A stretch of 64,000 bases of DNA from Taudactylus pleione (Eukaryota; Chordata; Amphibia; Anura; Myobatrachidae). The stretch lies in assembly GCA_031769625.1 (NCBI GenBank), contig JAUIMM010000636.1, positions 2,507,501-2,571,500 of the forward strand, read 5' to 3'. How positions within the stretch are numbered: the first letter of the stretch is position 1; every line of letters begins with the position of its first letter. The translations under genes were made by a program, and so were the position numbers. Under the pieces are notes generated by a model, which did no database searches, was not told the DNA's origin, and saw only the letters and a program-made list of their open reading frames with translations. Shown here piece after piece: positions 35,095-47,993 of the stretch.

Positions 35095-35625
35095 CCTCCA
35101 CAGTGTGTCCCCCTAGCCCCCACAGTGTTCCTCCAGCTCCCACAGTCTCTCTCCTGTCACCACAGTCTCTCTGCAGCCCCCACAGTGTATCTCCAGTCCC
35201 AACATTGTACCTCCAACTCCCACAGTCTCTCTCCAGTCCTCACAGTCTCTATCTAGCCCCTGCAGTGTATCTTCAGTCCCCACATTGTACCTTCCGCCAC
35301 CACAGTCTCGCTCCAGCCTCCCACAGTGGCCCTCCAGTCCCCACAGTGTCTCTCCATTCTCCAGCCAACACAGTCTCTCTCCAGCCTCCCACAGTGGCCC
35401 TCCAGTCCCCACAGTGTCTCTCAATTCTCCAGCCAACACAGTCTCTCTCCAGCCTCCACAGTGGCTCTCCAGTCCCCACAGTGGCCTTCCAGTACCCACA
35501 GTGTCTCTTCAGTCCCCAGTGTCCCTCCAGCCCCCACAGTCTCTATCCAGCCCCCACAGTGGTCTTCCAGTCCCCAGAGTGTCATTCCATTGCCACAGTG
35601 TCCATCCAGCCCCCACAGTAGCCCA
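35095..35625. repeat. About 20-bp minisatellite, CCCCACAGTGTCTCTCCAGT type
   Basis: About 25 units of 18-22 bp with strong strand asymmetry (C-rich plus strand). All frames are partly open, giving proline/serine-rich frames of 125-172 codons that are repeat artefacts. A higher-order unit is visible at 35290-35460, where a segment of about 78 bp is duplicated. Confidence 0.85.
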
Positions 35626-38054
35626 CAAACTTACCTTTTTCTGGCTGCTGCCAGTGCAGTAAAGCAGCAGCAGTGGCTTCCCATACAGAGATCCCGTTGC
35701 CTGTGCCCTACTGACTACCTCGAACCTTAGGGCCCTGTACAACTGTGCTACTAGTCCCCCCTGTCACTGGGCCTAGAAACATCATATTATAAAATATTTA
35801 TTTCAATTTTATGAATCTACAGGTTTGGAGGGACTAGCATTGGGCAATTTAAATTGATTCTAATTGCTAGAAACATACACACACACATATCACATATTCT
35901 GCAAGTGAAGCTATTATTTTTCCTTTAACAGCAGATGGCATTTTTTAAGGCACTCATTTGCATTTCAAACCAAATTTGATTTGGTCATGTCTAAATGAAT
36001 GACATTGGAGGCACCTTATTTTAACACCTTTGCTGTACAAAGAGAGGACAGATTGATCATTATCAAAGCGCATAGATTTTGTGTCTACATTAAAATAATC
36101 TAAAATCATAAAGTTTATTAACAGTCATCTAGTAACTACTTAGGTTAATAAACATTGTGCAGGTCAAATGCAAAAATTTGAAGCCAAGCAAATAAGGCAT
36201 CCTCACAGAATACATAAATCGCTGCATTATTACCAATAAACATGCATGAAAAGATTTACATGGAAATTACTCTATCCAACCTTCAAATTGTGACAACTTC
36301 ACAGGTCTACTCAATGTAGAAGGAATTCGCCTGGAGAAAGCCCATTAAAGCAAACAAAGTAGCTTCTTCCTGCAATCTTGGATATTTATTAAGTGAGGTT
36401 TTTGTTTTTACTGAGAGACTGTGGCATTACCTTGATTTGTTTTGATTTTAATCAAAATAAATAATTGCTCTAGCCTTGAGCTTCCCTGGGTAAGTGTTAC
36501 AAATATCTTCCAGAATTGTGGGGAATGTACTGCAATGTAAGAAAGCATCTAGGACTACCCATTGTATAGAGAGCTGACACTTGTACTGTACTATTTATTT
36601 TCTTAGAATTCATTTATTTCAAAATAGTATCTTGGCTTGAGTGAAGATGCACAGTGCATGAATATACTGTAACTATTTGTCCACCAGGTATTTGTGTGCC
36701 CAAAGTCTGTTTCTGGAAGTCCGTCTATGTAGACACTTCGGATGCCCCTTTGCATCACCTTGGTATGTTGTAGAAGTGTGAATGTTGGTGAAAGTAAAAA
36801 GTCACTTTACAGTCTTGTCTTCTATTACTTTTTGGATAGCTTAGTTAATTCCATCCACGGTATAAAATTTTCCTCCCAAAATGCTCTATGCTCTATTGCT
36901 AAAGGTAACACTTATATAAGCCCATATATTAGAATATATAAATTATAGTTTATCTGTGAGCACCAGCAGGAAAGGTCTTTGACCAGGAAACAAGTGCAAA
37001 ATGGTGCTGTATACGACAAAGCGGAGAATCAAGCAGGATAATGAAGGGGAGCCCTGACGCGTCTCTTTGTTTAATGACTAACTCACGGGGTGGGTGAGAC
37101 TATATATACTTGTTACACATGTACAGTATATATACTGTAGTCTTTCACCTTTTCTGTGACACAATGACAACACCCGAATTTGACTGTCTACCATTTCAAT
37201 GTTAGATCTTGACAATTCCAGGGGTTGCCTCACTCAGGGATAATAACTGATTTTTTATTGAGGCATATCACTAAATCAAGGGACAGGCCACATGCCACAT
37301 TTAATAATGGTCAAAGAGCCAGTGTGTCAATGGATAGGTGTGTTAAGAATGAGTACTAGTCCCTGAGCAATTGAGGGTCACCAAACTAAAGATTTACATA
37401 ATGTATTAACATAAACAGTGTATGATAAGGATAATAACTGACAAATAATAGCAATGACAATTGTGGATCAATCCATAAAAAGTGTACATTTTCTGGTTGC
37501 TTGAAAATTTTTCAAAAATGTAAATTTTTTTGTCAGTTATCTCCCCTATATGCCAATAGTTCAAAACCACTAATATTTTTTTTACATGCTTCAGTTTCAA
37601 AATGGTGGCAATTTTTGTGTTTCTAGGCATTTACACAAATGCAACTATCTCAGGACTGAGACGTGATAGAGCCTTGGGACAAAAACCATTGTTCTCAGCA
37701 AAGTTTGGGCTACATTTTTAGTTTGATGCATAGATCACCTTATTTCATATTAATGTTGAAAAAAAGGGCACAGGTCCGTCCTCTTCTCCAGTAGAGTCCT
37801 GGCCTTGGCAAAATAACAGCCCAAATATCATGGACCCCTCGGACACTGTACAGATGTGTTTCCACATACTTCTCTACTCTGGTAAATGATGGAGCCACGT
37901 GGATTACGTCATTTGCCAGGCTGCCAGCCAATCAGAGCCTGCTCTAGAGTAACTGATTAGCTGTGACTGCATGGTTGTTGTTTGACAGCCATGCAGCTTA
38001 CAGCCAATCAGCTGTAAAAAACATTAGTAAACTATTCCCACTATTACCTGTGCA
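35626..38054. other. No feature recognised
   Basis: AT-rich unique-looking DNA. ACGCGTC occurs once at 37058. No gene seen. Confidence 0.4.
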
Positions 38055-38475
38055 CCCATCATCCAGGAATACAGGGGAGAGCCCCGGGTTTCAGCTTTGG
38101 CCTGGGGTGCTTAGGAGAGGGGGGACCTCTTTAATGGGGGGTCTCCACTTCCCCTGAGATTCCCAGCCTGAATTGACTAGCTTGGGGTGTTAATGCTTTG
38201 GTCGGGTTGACCCAGTGAAAGGTTCACCTGGCTGTGGCATTACACCCCAGCTAGTTTGAGTTTGGTGCTGGTTTTAAAAAATAGGGGGACCTCCACGCCA
38301 TTTTTCCCCCATATTTTTTAAACCAGGACTGGCTCACAGAGGCCAGTGCTAGTTCATAAAATATGGGGGAAGCCTACATGTTTTGTCAACCGTATTTTTA
38401 GAACCAGCACTGGATCAGGAGCCCAGGGATGGTTATACTTTGGTGGAAGAAACCCCACATCAATTTTTTTTAGTA
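38055..38475. repeat. Dispersed repeat with repeated 'aaccagcactgg' phrases
   Basis: AACCAGGACTGG at 38321, CCAGTGCTAG at 38344 and AACCAGCACTGG at 38402 alternate with ATATGGGGGAA or AATAGGGGGACC blocks, giving a loose tandem arrangement of about 75 bp. It is an interspersed repeat with unknown family. Confidence 0.4.
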
Positions 38476-39277
38476 ATTAACCCTTTCTTTATTTAATTTT
38501 CATACACAAGCAGCCTGCACATATATCACTGATATGTACAGGATGCTCTTTTGGTAGTGTTTGGTTGCAGTCAGACACAGGAAACACGGGGAGAAACATG
38601 ATCACATACATCCAGGGGCGTATCTATAATGGGGGGACCCGCACCACACACCCTGCACCCATATTATCTAAAACTTACCTCTCCGAGGTCTCGCGTCGGG
38701 TGTCTCAACATTGCTCAAAATGATGGAAAATGGCGCCGCAGCCATTTTTCCGCCGTTTTATGCATGCGAAGTGAGGAAATCGCCTGGAAATTGGCTAAAT
38801 CAGTAGTGGGGAAGCCAGAAATAGAGTGTTTCCCAGTGAGGGCTTCATAGCAGATTAATCTCGTGAACACAGGTAATTGTTTTGCTTGTGCACTAATTTT
38901 GTAATAGTTTGGTGACAAGTCATCTTTGAGGACAATGTTACAAATTTTTTTGTCATCTGAAAAAGCTTTTCAGTAATATGGTGATTTAAATTACATTTTA
39001 TTATGGCAATTCCATTTCTAAATCTTCCCTGTGAAATCTCCAAGTATTTGTCATTTGCCATATTTTGTTTTCATTTTTGCAGCATATGCTTGTTTCTAAA
39101 GCAATTATAAAAGCTGTAAAACAATATACAGGCTCTCTTGATGCTCTTCTTAAGAGAGCACATTTTTATCCAGATTGTTTTATGTACTTAGATCTTTGAG
39201 TGTGACATGACTATTTAAATGCCTAAGTTGTTGAAATAAAATTAAGTTCAAATGAAGTACTTTACGGTATTGTATGA

Positions 39278-39278
<1 letters not shown>
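38476..39278. other. No confident feature
   Basis: A repeat-like GC patch at 38610-38770 (GGGGCGTATCTATAATGGGG) may be a transposon edge. The rest is AT-rich and unremarkable. Confidence 0.3.
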
Positions 39279-39329
<51 letters not shown>

Positions 39330-39330
39330 G
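39279..39330. repeat. (ATCT)n microsatellite
   Basis: About 12 uninterrupted TCTA units. Confidence 0.97.
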
Positions 39331-40189
39331 TTTCACCAGGTCATGAAGAATTATAGCCAAGATACAATTTGTTGTTAATATCTATATTTTGTAGCACCTA
39401 TGACTTGTGCATATAGTTTGTTCATTACTATAGTTTTGGTGCTCAATACCAGAGATGAAATAACAGCATCAAATCAACAGACAATATTTAGTAACATACA
39501 TAAGTCAGGAGGCAGGCAGTGAGCTTCAGTGGTCAAGGACAAAGCAAGGCTGTTGCAATGGGTATTCCAAATATAAAGAGCATGCAGGTCTGTTACTGTA
39601 AGTAACAATCTATAACAGACTTTTAAAAAAAATTACAGGTTTGGTCTTTTATAAATCTTGTCAGAATTGTAAGTGCATCTGGTCATACAAGCATTACCAC
39701 ATGAGTGAATCATGTGACAGGGTAAATAAGAAACATAAACTAGAAACATATCAGTAGGATTAATATAATAAATATTTAGGTTTATCACCGCTAGCCAACA
39801 CCAGCTAAAAATGACCCTCCAGGATCAAATAACAATGTGCATGCATGGACATTAGGCACTCATGCACATATCACTATAAGTGGCAGCTTAATACAACCAT
39901 AAATTAGTATTAAAAAAATATATGTATTACAATGACTGATCACGGAATACCAATCTATTCTCACTCACAATCCAATAACTTCAGGCATTGCCTCTACCTC
40001 TGGGTTTTGGCGGGAATGTTCTGTAGGAAGAAGATATCCAGACTTCTCAGTCCCTCTTCTCAGCCATCGGAACTTCAGCAACAGGAGCCTTAATGGCAGC
40101 CAATTTAGTTTTCCCTGACCCCAGATCGCAAGGGGACAATCATCAACTGGTTGCAACCTCTAGGCATCCAAATCTTCCTTCAAACATTT
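39331..40189. other. No feature recognised
   Basis: AT-rich unique-looking sequence. Confidence 0.4.
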
Positions 40190-40545
40190 ATTTATTTATT
40201 ACCAGTAATTTCTATAGCGCACACATATTCTGCAGTGCTTTACAGAGAATATTTGGCCAGTCACATCCGTCCCTGCCCCAGTGGAGCTTACAATCCATAT
40301 TCCCTACCACATGCTCACACACATACTGAACATTACACACTATGGTTATTTGTTTGGGGGGAGCCAATTAACCTACCAGTATATTTTTGGAGTGTGGGAG
40401 GAAACCAGAGAACCCAGGGGAAACCCACGCAAGCACAGGAAGAATACACAAACTCCACACGGTTAGGGCCATAGTGGAAATCAAACCCATGACCTTGGTG
40501 CTGTGAGGCAGTAATGCTGTCCATTACGCCATCTATGCTGCCCAA
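40190..40545 (-). mobile_element. tRNA-derived SINE, near full length
   Basis: On the minus strand the element begins with GGGCAGCATAGATGGCGTAA and has an A-box-like TGGCGTAATGG. A B-box-like GGGTTTGATTTCC follows (consensus GGTTCGANTCC), so the head is tRNA-like. The body contains GTGTGGAGTTTG, GTGGGTTTCCCC and TTTCCTCCCACACTCC, a block widely seen in vertebrate SINEs (recalled). The tail ends in GATTGTAAGCTCCACTGGGG and a T/A-rich stretch. The tail is shared with 6965-7110. Confidence 0.7.
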
Positions 40546-41477
40546 ACGTTCCAACAATATCCTAAATCCCCAGCCAGTCCTGGCTGCCAAGTGTTCCAAA
40601 GGTGCAGCATCTCAGATCATCAGGGATATCAGTCCTCCAGATACTTCCAGTTGCATTTTTAAACCAGCTGTGGTTGCCTTGGATATGGCTTCTGGGTACA
40701 GCCAAAGTCCTGCTGAGCTGTCCTCTGGACATTATGCTGGTGATGGCTCTGGGAAGTCTGCTGACAGATTCCCACTTCAGAAAAAATATCACCAATTTGA
40801 GGATTTAAATTATTATTTTGAGGAACAGACACCTCCTTATTTATTGTCATCTTTTTTATTTTAAACATGCTGGATTATGGGACAAAGAACTAACTGATAT
40901 TTTTAATATGTAGTGCCAAAAACAAGAATATGCTAACTGTAGTTGATAGCATTTAGAGCTAGCTATAAACCAAATGACAGTCATAAGTATCTTGTAAACC
41001 AAAATTACATGAAAATATGGTTATTTGTTATGATTCCTCATCAAGCTCCAATAAGCGATACCCTGTATTGAGATCCAATTTTGAAAGTTTAGATGCACTT
41101 GTGTTTATATCTACAGTAATATCATTCATAGTAGACTATATTAGGAGGCTAAATTAGGACACTACATGTCAACACAGATTCTCACAGCACCTGGTTTATT
41201 TCAATAAGGTTGGATCACATATGATCAGACCTATGTTGCTGGGTCAGAAACTTGTTCAGTTATGTGAAAATTTCAAATGTTTGTATTTCTTCCTCCAGTT
41301 GTCTCCTTTTATGTATTGGAATCCATCAATATTCCTGAGCAATTTGTACAACAGAGTGGTCATATGGAGAAACTTAACAGTATTTAGGCTTTCTAATTCC
41401 TTTAAAAAGATTTTGACATTCCTTTATTACGACATCTACAGTATGTCACCTTGGATTGATTTCTCTTCATACAAAGA
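40546..41477. other. No confident feature
   Basis: A 116-codon plus frame at 40514-40864 overlaps the SINE edge and has no recognised domain. The rest is AT-rich. Confidence 0.35.
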
Positions 41478-42323
41478 GGGGTATTCAATATGAAACGTAA
41501 ACTTCACTGTCGAAGTTTACGTTTCATATCGGAGCTTTTACCTGGGATAAAGTATCGGGTGCGCGCCCGCTTATCCCCATATTCAATATGAAACCTACGA
41601 AAGCGGGAGCCTGCAAAGTGGGATTTGCGTTAAATTACAAAATTTTCCTTAAAAAAATTGTAGGACCCCCCTAAAGCTGTAAAAACATGAGGGATCACTA
41701 TGGGTACCCCCGTTTTAGCCTGAAAATGAAAGTCGGGAATTTAAATAGCCGCAGCAGGTGTTTTTTTCCCGACATTGAAGAAGTGTTGCAGAAGAGCACT
41801 TAGGTTGTTTTTTTTTTTTTTAAGTGTTCCCATGAAATTTGGGGTACATGAAAATGGGTACTAGCATATTTTTATGTCCCTAAAGTAAGTTTTAAAAATT
41901 CTGCATCTATGCACCTGCCGCTAATAGCCTATTCTAGAATACACCTGCCGCATACTTGCAGAATAGCCCTGAACCTATTTCCCTATTTTTAAACACTTTT
42001 TTCCCTTTTTTTTTTTTCACCTCAATTTTTAAATTAATTTTTTGGGGTGTCCCTATTTTTTTTTGACACATTTCTTTTTTAAATGTCATTCCCAGGGGTG
42101 CAGGCTATTTTTTTTAAGCCTGCACCCCTAAACCCCAATTCTGCACTTTTTTTCGCCACCTATTCAGTGGTGAAAAGTTATCCCCGTTTTTTTTCAAAGA
42201 CTTTTCGAACCTGCAAAAAGGCTTTGAAATTGAATACGGTGTAAAACTAAAACCTGCGATAATGATGTCATAGGTGCGATATTAACGCAAAAAACGGACT
42301 TATCGCTCCATATTGAATTCCCC
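41478..42323. mobile_element. Non-autonomous DNA transposon, about 846 bp
   Basis: The ends GGGGTATTCAATATG and CATATTGAATTCCCC are inverted. The left end continues as a hairpin, GAAACGTAAACTTC with complement GAAGTTTACGTTTC (about 41493-41527). The interior is T-rich with no transposase. Target duplication is not clear. Edge text is shared with the remnant ending near 29567. Confidence 0.6.
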
Positions 42324-43204
42324 TATTAGCGGCAGTAGAAGCCTGGGTATGTACCACATTTGGCCATGTAGAATGAGCCATTGAAATATTGTTTTATCAT
42401 AACTTCAAAAGATCTTTTTAATGAGATAGGTCACTTAGTTGCATAATTAAATATCTTTACCTTTGTTGTCTTTAGAAGCACTTTATCATTTATCTTTTAT
42501 CTTTTTAAAACTAGTAACATCTATCTGGTTCACCATTGAATCTGAAAATGTCAGAAAATCTAAATAAATCTTTCTGATGTGATGTTCTCATGTGTCATTT
42601 AATCTTTCTGATGCAAAGGAGATGGAAGTTTTTTTCTACACTGCGCTTGGATTTCATGTTCTGTTAGTGGTATAACTTGTATTGGACCTGCTACAAGCAG
42701 TACAGATTTTACCTTTTGATGAGCACACTCTTGATGTGGGTATCACCTGTAACATGATTTTCCAGGTCTCCATCCAGCATTGTTATTGTGATTGTCCTCA
42801 GCTAAATGTATTTTATTGCACCCCCACAGTTTGAACATGTCTTTATATTCTTTTCTCAGATATATATATATTTCTTGCATATTGCTGCAAGTCTGTCAAA
42901 GTTAAGGGGGCAGTTGTCTGAGTTTGGAAATATATGAAGTGAAGAAAATTACAAAGTGTGAACATTTTTTAAATAACAGTTAAAAAAACAGTTGAACAAA
43001 CATTGAACAACATCTGATATCAGGTCATTCCAAAATTCATCTTAAACATTATCATTTTCTAATATACTGTCTAACCATGTCTAGAAAAAACTCATGCACA
43101 AGCAAAACTCTTTGCCAGGAGCATAGCTGATAAAATCTCTGAACTAATTGCAATAATGACAAGGGATGAACTAGATATTGTAGAAAAAACAGAGTCATGG
43201 TGTA
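42324..43204. other. No feature recognised
   Basis: AT-rich unique-looking DNA. Confidence 0.4.
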
Positions 43205-43535
43205 ATCAAGGGTGTAGGCAGGGCGGTTCCACTGGACCGTGAGCTCCTGGCGCCTAACTTACCAGGGGGCGCCCTGCAGTCAAGTAGCAGCTGTGAGCAG
43301 CTGTCAAGTAGCTGACAGCCTGCTGGATCCGCAGCAGCAACAGCTGCTCCTGTCCTGCCTTCCTGCTCTAGTGAGAGACTCCTGGTCACTAGAGGAGCTT
43401 GGCTGAGCCCTGATTGGTGGAGCCCAGCACATGTTCATCTAACCCCAGCAGTGGGCGGGGCTACAGCAGCATGTCGAGGAAGAAGCTGCAGGATCCACAT
43501 TAAGGTAAGAGAGGTTATACCCCAGTAGTTATGTC
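43205..43535. repeat. GC-rich dispersed repeat, unclassified
   Basis: Starts near AAGGGTGTAGGCAGGGCGG. Contains CAGCTGTGAGCAGCTGTC and CAGCAGCAACAGCTGCTCC dyads. Likely an interspersed element edge; family not recognised. Confidence 0.3.
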
Positions 43536-44085
43536 TATCACCCCCCTACCTGTATGTACTGTATGTGTGTATGTGTGACCCTTCCTGCAGGTTTGTACTG
43601 TATGTGTGACCCTTCCTGCCTGTATGTACTGTATCTGTGTATGTGTGACCCTTCCTGCCTGTTTGTACTGTATGTGTGTATGTGTGACCCTTCCTGCCTG
43701 TATGTACTGTATGTGTGTATGTATGTGTGACCATTACTGCCTCTATGTACTGTATGTGTGTATGTGTGACCCTTCCTGCCTGTATGTGTGACCCTTCCTG
43801 CCTCTATGTACTGTATGTGTGTATGTGTGACCCTTCCTGCCTGTTTGTACTATATGTGTGTATGTGTGTATGTGTATGTGTGACCCTTCCTGCCTGTATG
43901 TACTGTATGTGTGTATGTATGTGTGACCCTTACTGCCTCTATGTACTGTATGTGTGTATGTATGTGTGACCCTTCCTGACTGTATGTTCTGTATGTGTGA
44001 CCCTTCCTGCCTGTAAGTATGTATGTGTGTATGTACTGTATGTGTGACCCTTCCTGCCTGTATGTGTGTATGTATGTATTGAGCT
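43536..44085. repeat. About 39-bp minisatellite, TGTACTGTATGTGTG/ACCCTTCCTGCC
   Basis: Roughly 13 units alternate a TGTATGT-type run with GTGTGACCCTTCCTGCCTGT. Lengths vary by whole TGTG or TGTA steps. Frames rich in C and V (plus) or T, H and Y (minus) are artefacts. Confidence 0.9.
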
Positions 44086-44915
44086 GGAGGCAGCACAAGG
44101 GCAGCCAAGAGGAAGTGTGTCCTGGAGCGGCCGAGCAGTCGGAGGAGACACGGAGGACTTGTAGCATGTAAGTAATGCTGTCCATGCAGCAGAGCCGAGC
44201 GCTGAAGTAAACACTATAACCGGCGAGGCAGCAAAAGTTCAGTGAGTTTAAATAGAGGAAGGACTCATCAGGTGACATAGGAGGAACCCAGCCCAGGTCT
44301 CAGACGTCCAGTTCTCCTTGGGACAGGTCCAGTGGGAACAGGATCAGGGGCAGGAGAATCTTGAGCCATGTACAAGTCCTGGACTGGACTTGTAACAGCC
44401 AGACAGTGCGATCGCGGGATTTGCATACCTGGCCCCTTTTGGCAGTGAGCGTTCGCAGCTTAGCGACTGGTTCTGACTCAGGCCCTAAGTGCAATAATGG
44501 TGGGGACCTACTGAGCCTGCTCTACATCCAGCCCTGGCTTTTAGAAAATGATTAAACTTCCCAAGCCATAGTATCCATAACTGCTACCATCTCTGCCATG
44601 CTTGTAGTGCTCCAGAAGGAGAAAATGAAAAAAATATATTTTTTTGTTTATTCGTTTTCTTCTTTCTTTTTTCCAGCTGCATTAATAATACTGTATGTAG
44701 TATTTTGTTTATTTAAAATAATATAATAATACAAGAGGGAACTAAAGCATATACCAAAGACATACCAACAGACAAAGTAATGGAAAAACATGAAGCATAA
44801 CACTGTGTGTAGCACATAAAAGGCAGGAGATATAATGGGTGTTATAAAGAACAAAAGACAATATTTTAGAGGTGCTTCTAAGAAACCAAAACACTGTGCT
44901 ACAGGAGACAATTGG
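44086..44915. other. Unclassified
   Basis: An edge-like CTGACTCAGGCCCTAAG at about 44473 recalls the right ends of the Harbinger-like MITEs, but no matching left end was found. A/T-rich after 44560. Confidence 0.3.
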
Positions 44916-45004
44916 CAAGGATGCAAAGGCGGATGAGTTCAGAGCAGAGAAGTGTATGAGCAAGGATGCAAAGGCGGATGAGTTCAGAGCAGAGAAGTAT
45001 ATGA
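44916..45004. repeat. 45-bp tandem duplication
   Basis: AAGGATGCAAAGGCGGATGA and the following 25 bases occur twice, with one substitution and a one-base length difference. Confidence 0.9.
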
Positions 45005-45765
45005 GGGAGAAGAGCCATGCCTGTGAGAGCTCACAATCAATTGGGGAGGTGTGTAGCTGAGACAAGATAAGTGACAACGATTAAAGCATTGGAGGCTGGG
45101 GGAAAGTCTTAGGAGGGTGTACCATAGGTGCAGAGTGACACAGAATAAGTCACAGAGGTGGGAGTGTGATGTGATTATCAGTGGGTAATTGAGATGTTGG
45201 CCACTGATAGAGTGGAGAGGGCAGGAGGAAGCGTGGAGAGAGATGTCAGAGAGGAGAGGGCAGGATGGAGTGTGGAGATATGAGCTCAGAGATGTAGGGG
45301 AGAAGCTGATGGTTTGAAGGTAAGGGTAAGGAGTAGGGATTGACAGACCTAGGAAGTAGAAGCATAGTTACAAGACAGTTGTACAGGATGTCTCTAACTG
45401 GAGATGCAGAACGGGTGAGGGAAGAGACGTTCACACATATGGCCCAGTGTTGTCAAGGCATGCTTACACAAATGCAACTCATGCAGACCTGTACACTACA
45501 AACACGCATGTATACTTGTTAAGGTGTAGGTACAAAAATACACCAATGATGATAACTTGGTTTAAATCAAGTATATTTGCTGCCAGTGCTGTGCGCGTGC
45601 ATCTGAAATATACTGTTACTGTTAATTTACTCTGATTTTGCACCTTGTATTTTTTTCTGCATCCTATTAGGTTACAGTTACAAGTGTGTCCTGTGTGATG
45701 AACACTTAAAGATACTGTACACAACCTTATTTCTATCTTCTCTGATACACATACTACTATCAGGG
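45005..45765. other. Purine-rich sequence, unclassified
   Basis: GTGGAGAG-type text repeats loosely at 45210-45285. No gene was recognised. Confidence 0.3.
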
Positions 45766-46060
45766 CCGTAGCTAGGGTAGTGTGGCCAGTGCCATCGCAC
45801 AGGGCACTACAGGTCAGGGGGCGCAGTTTGGGCCTGTCAAATTTCTGTTTATTATCATTCTTGCTTGTAGCTTCCTCTTACTTCATCCCCAGCATCTCCT
45901 GGCCTCCCCTATCTCTTCCCTGGCCCTTCCCCATGAGGCCATTGCCCTTTTTTGGGTGCATCATGTCCCTTTGAAAAATGAAGGTGGGGGGGCGCCAATG
46001 CTCTTTCTGGCACAGGGCACCAAAAAGTCTAGTTACCGCTCTGACTACTATATAGCATAA
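45766..46060. repeat. Dispersed repeat starting AGGGCCGTAGCTAGGG
   Basis: The left text AGGGCCGTAGCTAGGG and CGCACAGGGCAC, with GGCACAGGGCACC repeated near 46010, look like a common interspersed element of vertebrate genomes. No inverted terminus was paired. Confidence 0.35.
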
Positions 46061-46265
46061 AGGGACTGATGCACAGTTGGCCACAACTGGGACCCAAATC
46101 ATAGGAGCAAAATTAGTTCACTAATAAAATGACACAATTTCATGTATAGTATATGCACCAATAGCAGATCTGCCTGGCTTATCTCAGTCATACAGTATGT
46201 CACATACAGTTACGCCCATGTTGTTAGTCATTTGTTTTGCTTGCAAACAACATGTTTTTTTCATT

Positions 46266-46976
46266 ACACTATTAGCCATCATTGCACTATTAGCCATCGT
46301 TACACTATTAGCCATCATTGCACTATTAGCCATCATTGCATTATTAGCCATCATTGCACTATTAGCCATCAATGCATTATTAGCCATCATTGCACTATTA
46401 GCCATCATTGCATTATTAGCCATCATTGCACTATTAGCCATCATTCCATTATTAGGCATCATTGCACTAATAACCATCATTGCACTATTAGCCATCATTG
46501 CACTATTAGCCATCATTGCACTATTAGCCATCATTACACTATTAGCCATCATTGCACTATTAGCCATCATTGCAGTATTAGCCATCATTGCACTATTAGC
46601 CATCATTGCATTATTAGACATCATTGCACTATTAGCCATCATTGCATTATTAGCCATCATTGCAGTATTAGCCATCATTGCACTATTAGCCATGATTGTA
46701 TTATTAGCCATCATTGCACTATTAGCCATCATTCCATTATTAGCCATCATTGCACTAATAACCATCATTGCACTATTAGCCATCATTGCACTAATAGTCA
46801 TCATTGCATTATTAGCCATCATTGCACTATTAGCCATCATTGCAGTATTAGCCATCATTGCACTATTAGCCATCATTGCAGTATTAGCCATCATTCCATT
46901 ATTAGCCATCATTGCACTATTAGGCATCATTACACTATTAGCCATAATTGCACTGATAGCCCATCATTACACTGTT
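46266..46976. repeat. 18-bp minisatellite, block 1
   Basis: About 39 copies of an 18-bp unit, GCCATCATTGCACTATTA, with scattered single-base changes. Since 18 is a multiple of 3, three frames stay open for 250-290 codons, giving repeating HHCTIS-, LAIIAL- and MMANSA-type peptides. None should be taken as a gene. Confidence 0.95.
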
Positions 46977-46978
46977 AT

Positions 46979-47993
46979 ACCCCTTTTACACCAGAGCTAA
47001 AACCCGGGTTATTGCAGGCCTAACCCGGGTAGCTCCTTGGAGTAAAATGGTAATGGGTTGGATTGCCGGGTCGAGTGAACCGGCAATCCAACCCAGGTAA
47101 GTTGCAGGGTTTAACACGGGAATAACCTGTGTGAACGGCGTGCTCCGGGTCACGATGACCTGGAGCACTCCGCGTGCCCTGCGATTGGTTCGGCTTCAGT
47201 AGCACTTGGAGATGACATCATCTCCAAGTGTCCACTTCAACACCGGAAAAGCCAGGTCAGTGCATGCATACCCAGCTCCAGTGTGAACAGCGCCAACTCA
47301 GGACCGGAGATATTCCGGGTCTGATCCGGGTTGGAACTCTGGGCCTGATTCAGACCCATCCGCTATCTGCGTACACTCGCAGGATCCGTATCCAAATTTG
47401 TCAAAGTGACGCCAAGGGACGTGATCGCTCGCCAAGGCATAAGCATGCCCACCATGTCTTTGTGAGCGGCCACTATGTGTATGCGTACGCCCAATCGCAC
47501 AGGCAGAGCCGCCCACCAGCAACATGTCATCTCCAGGAAGTGTATTAAAACATTGGTACATCAAGCACCATCAGATGTGAACGCAGTGTTTGAGGTAGCT
47601 TTACCCTACCGCAAGCATTACGAGGAAATCAGCCTAAAAAAGGCAAGTGATGTGTACTATGACCCTGCCTGTTAATTATGCACACCTCTAAAATGGCATT
47701 GAAACACTCAGGCACGCCTGCGTTCACATCTCCAACCTACCGTTATTAGTGTCCTGCCCCTGTTACCACCCACAAACGGCCTCTCCTGTCACTCATTACC
47801 CTGGGCTACCTTTGCTGGGCGAGTGAAGGGTTGTGATTGCAATGTGTAGTTTGCGCACGTGCAGAATGAAGCGCGCGCATGCCCGTACGCAGAACATAGG
47901 GCCGCTTGCGAATGCACAGCGTGAGCGAGCGGCTCTGAATCAGGCCCCTCTGTTCCAACTCCGTGTCAGACCCGGAATTTCGGTGTAAAAGTG
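46979..47993. mobile_element. DNA transposon inserted in the 18-bp minisatellite
   Basis: The left edge ACCCCTTTTACACC and the complement of the right edge, ACCACTTTTACACC, form inverted ends. Next to them AACCCGGGTT and a shared CCGGGTCTGA phrase recur inside. A hairpin with arms GGATTGCCGG/CCGGCAATCC lies near 47058-47088. The 18-bp array stops at its left edge and resumes at its right edge. It is itself interrupted by the MITE at 47341-47948, so it is about 0.4 kb without that insert. No target duplication could be fixed because of the repeated flanks. Confidence 0.65.
47341..47948. mobile_element. Harbinger-like MITE, copy 4, nested
   Basis: The ends GGGCCTGATTCAGACC and the complement of GAGCGGCTCTGAATCAGGCCC are bordered by TCT at 47338-47340 and 47949-47951, within CTCTG. 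The termini match copies 1-3 but the interior differs and has fewer hairpins. It sits inside the transposon at 46979-47993. Confidence 0.7.

Noticed and set aside
35103..35621. 172-codon proline/serine-rich frame
   Set aside because: Minisatellite translation. Other frames on both strands are just as open, and there is no start context or domain.
40190..40545. Functional tRNA gene
   Set aside because: Only A- and B-box-like motifs are present in a 350-bp SINE. The cloverleaf is degenerate and the body is SINE sequence.
46184..46945. 253-codon minus-strand frame of MMANSA repeats and the plus-strand frames over the same array
   Set aside because: A pure 18-bp minisatellite open in several frames; no non-repeat protein sequence.
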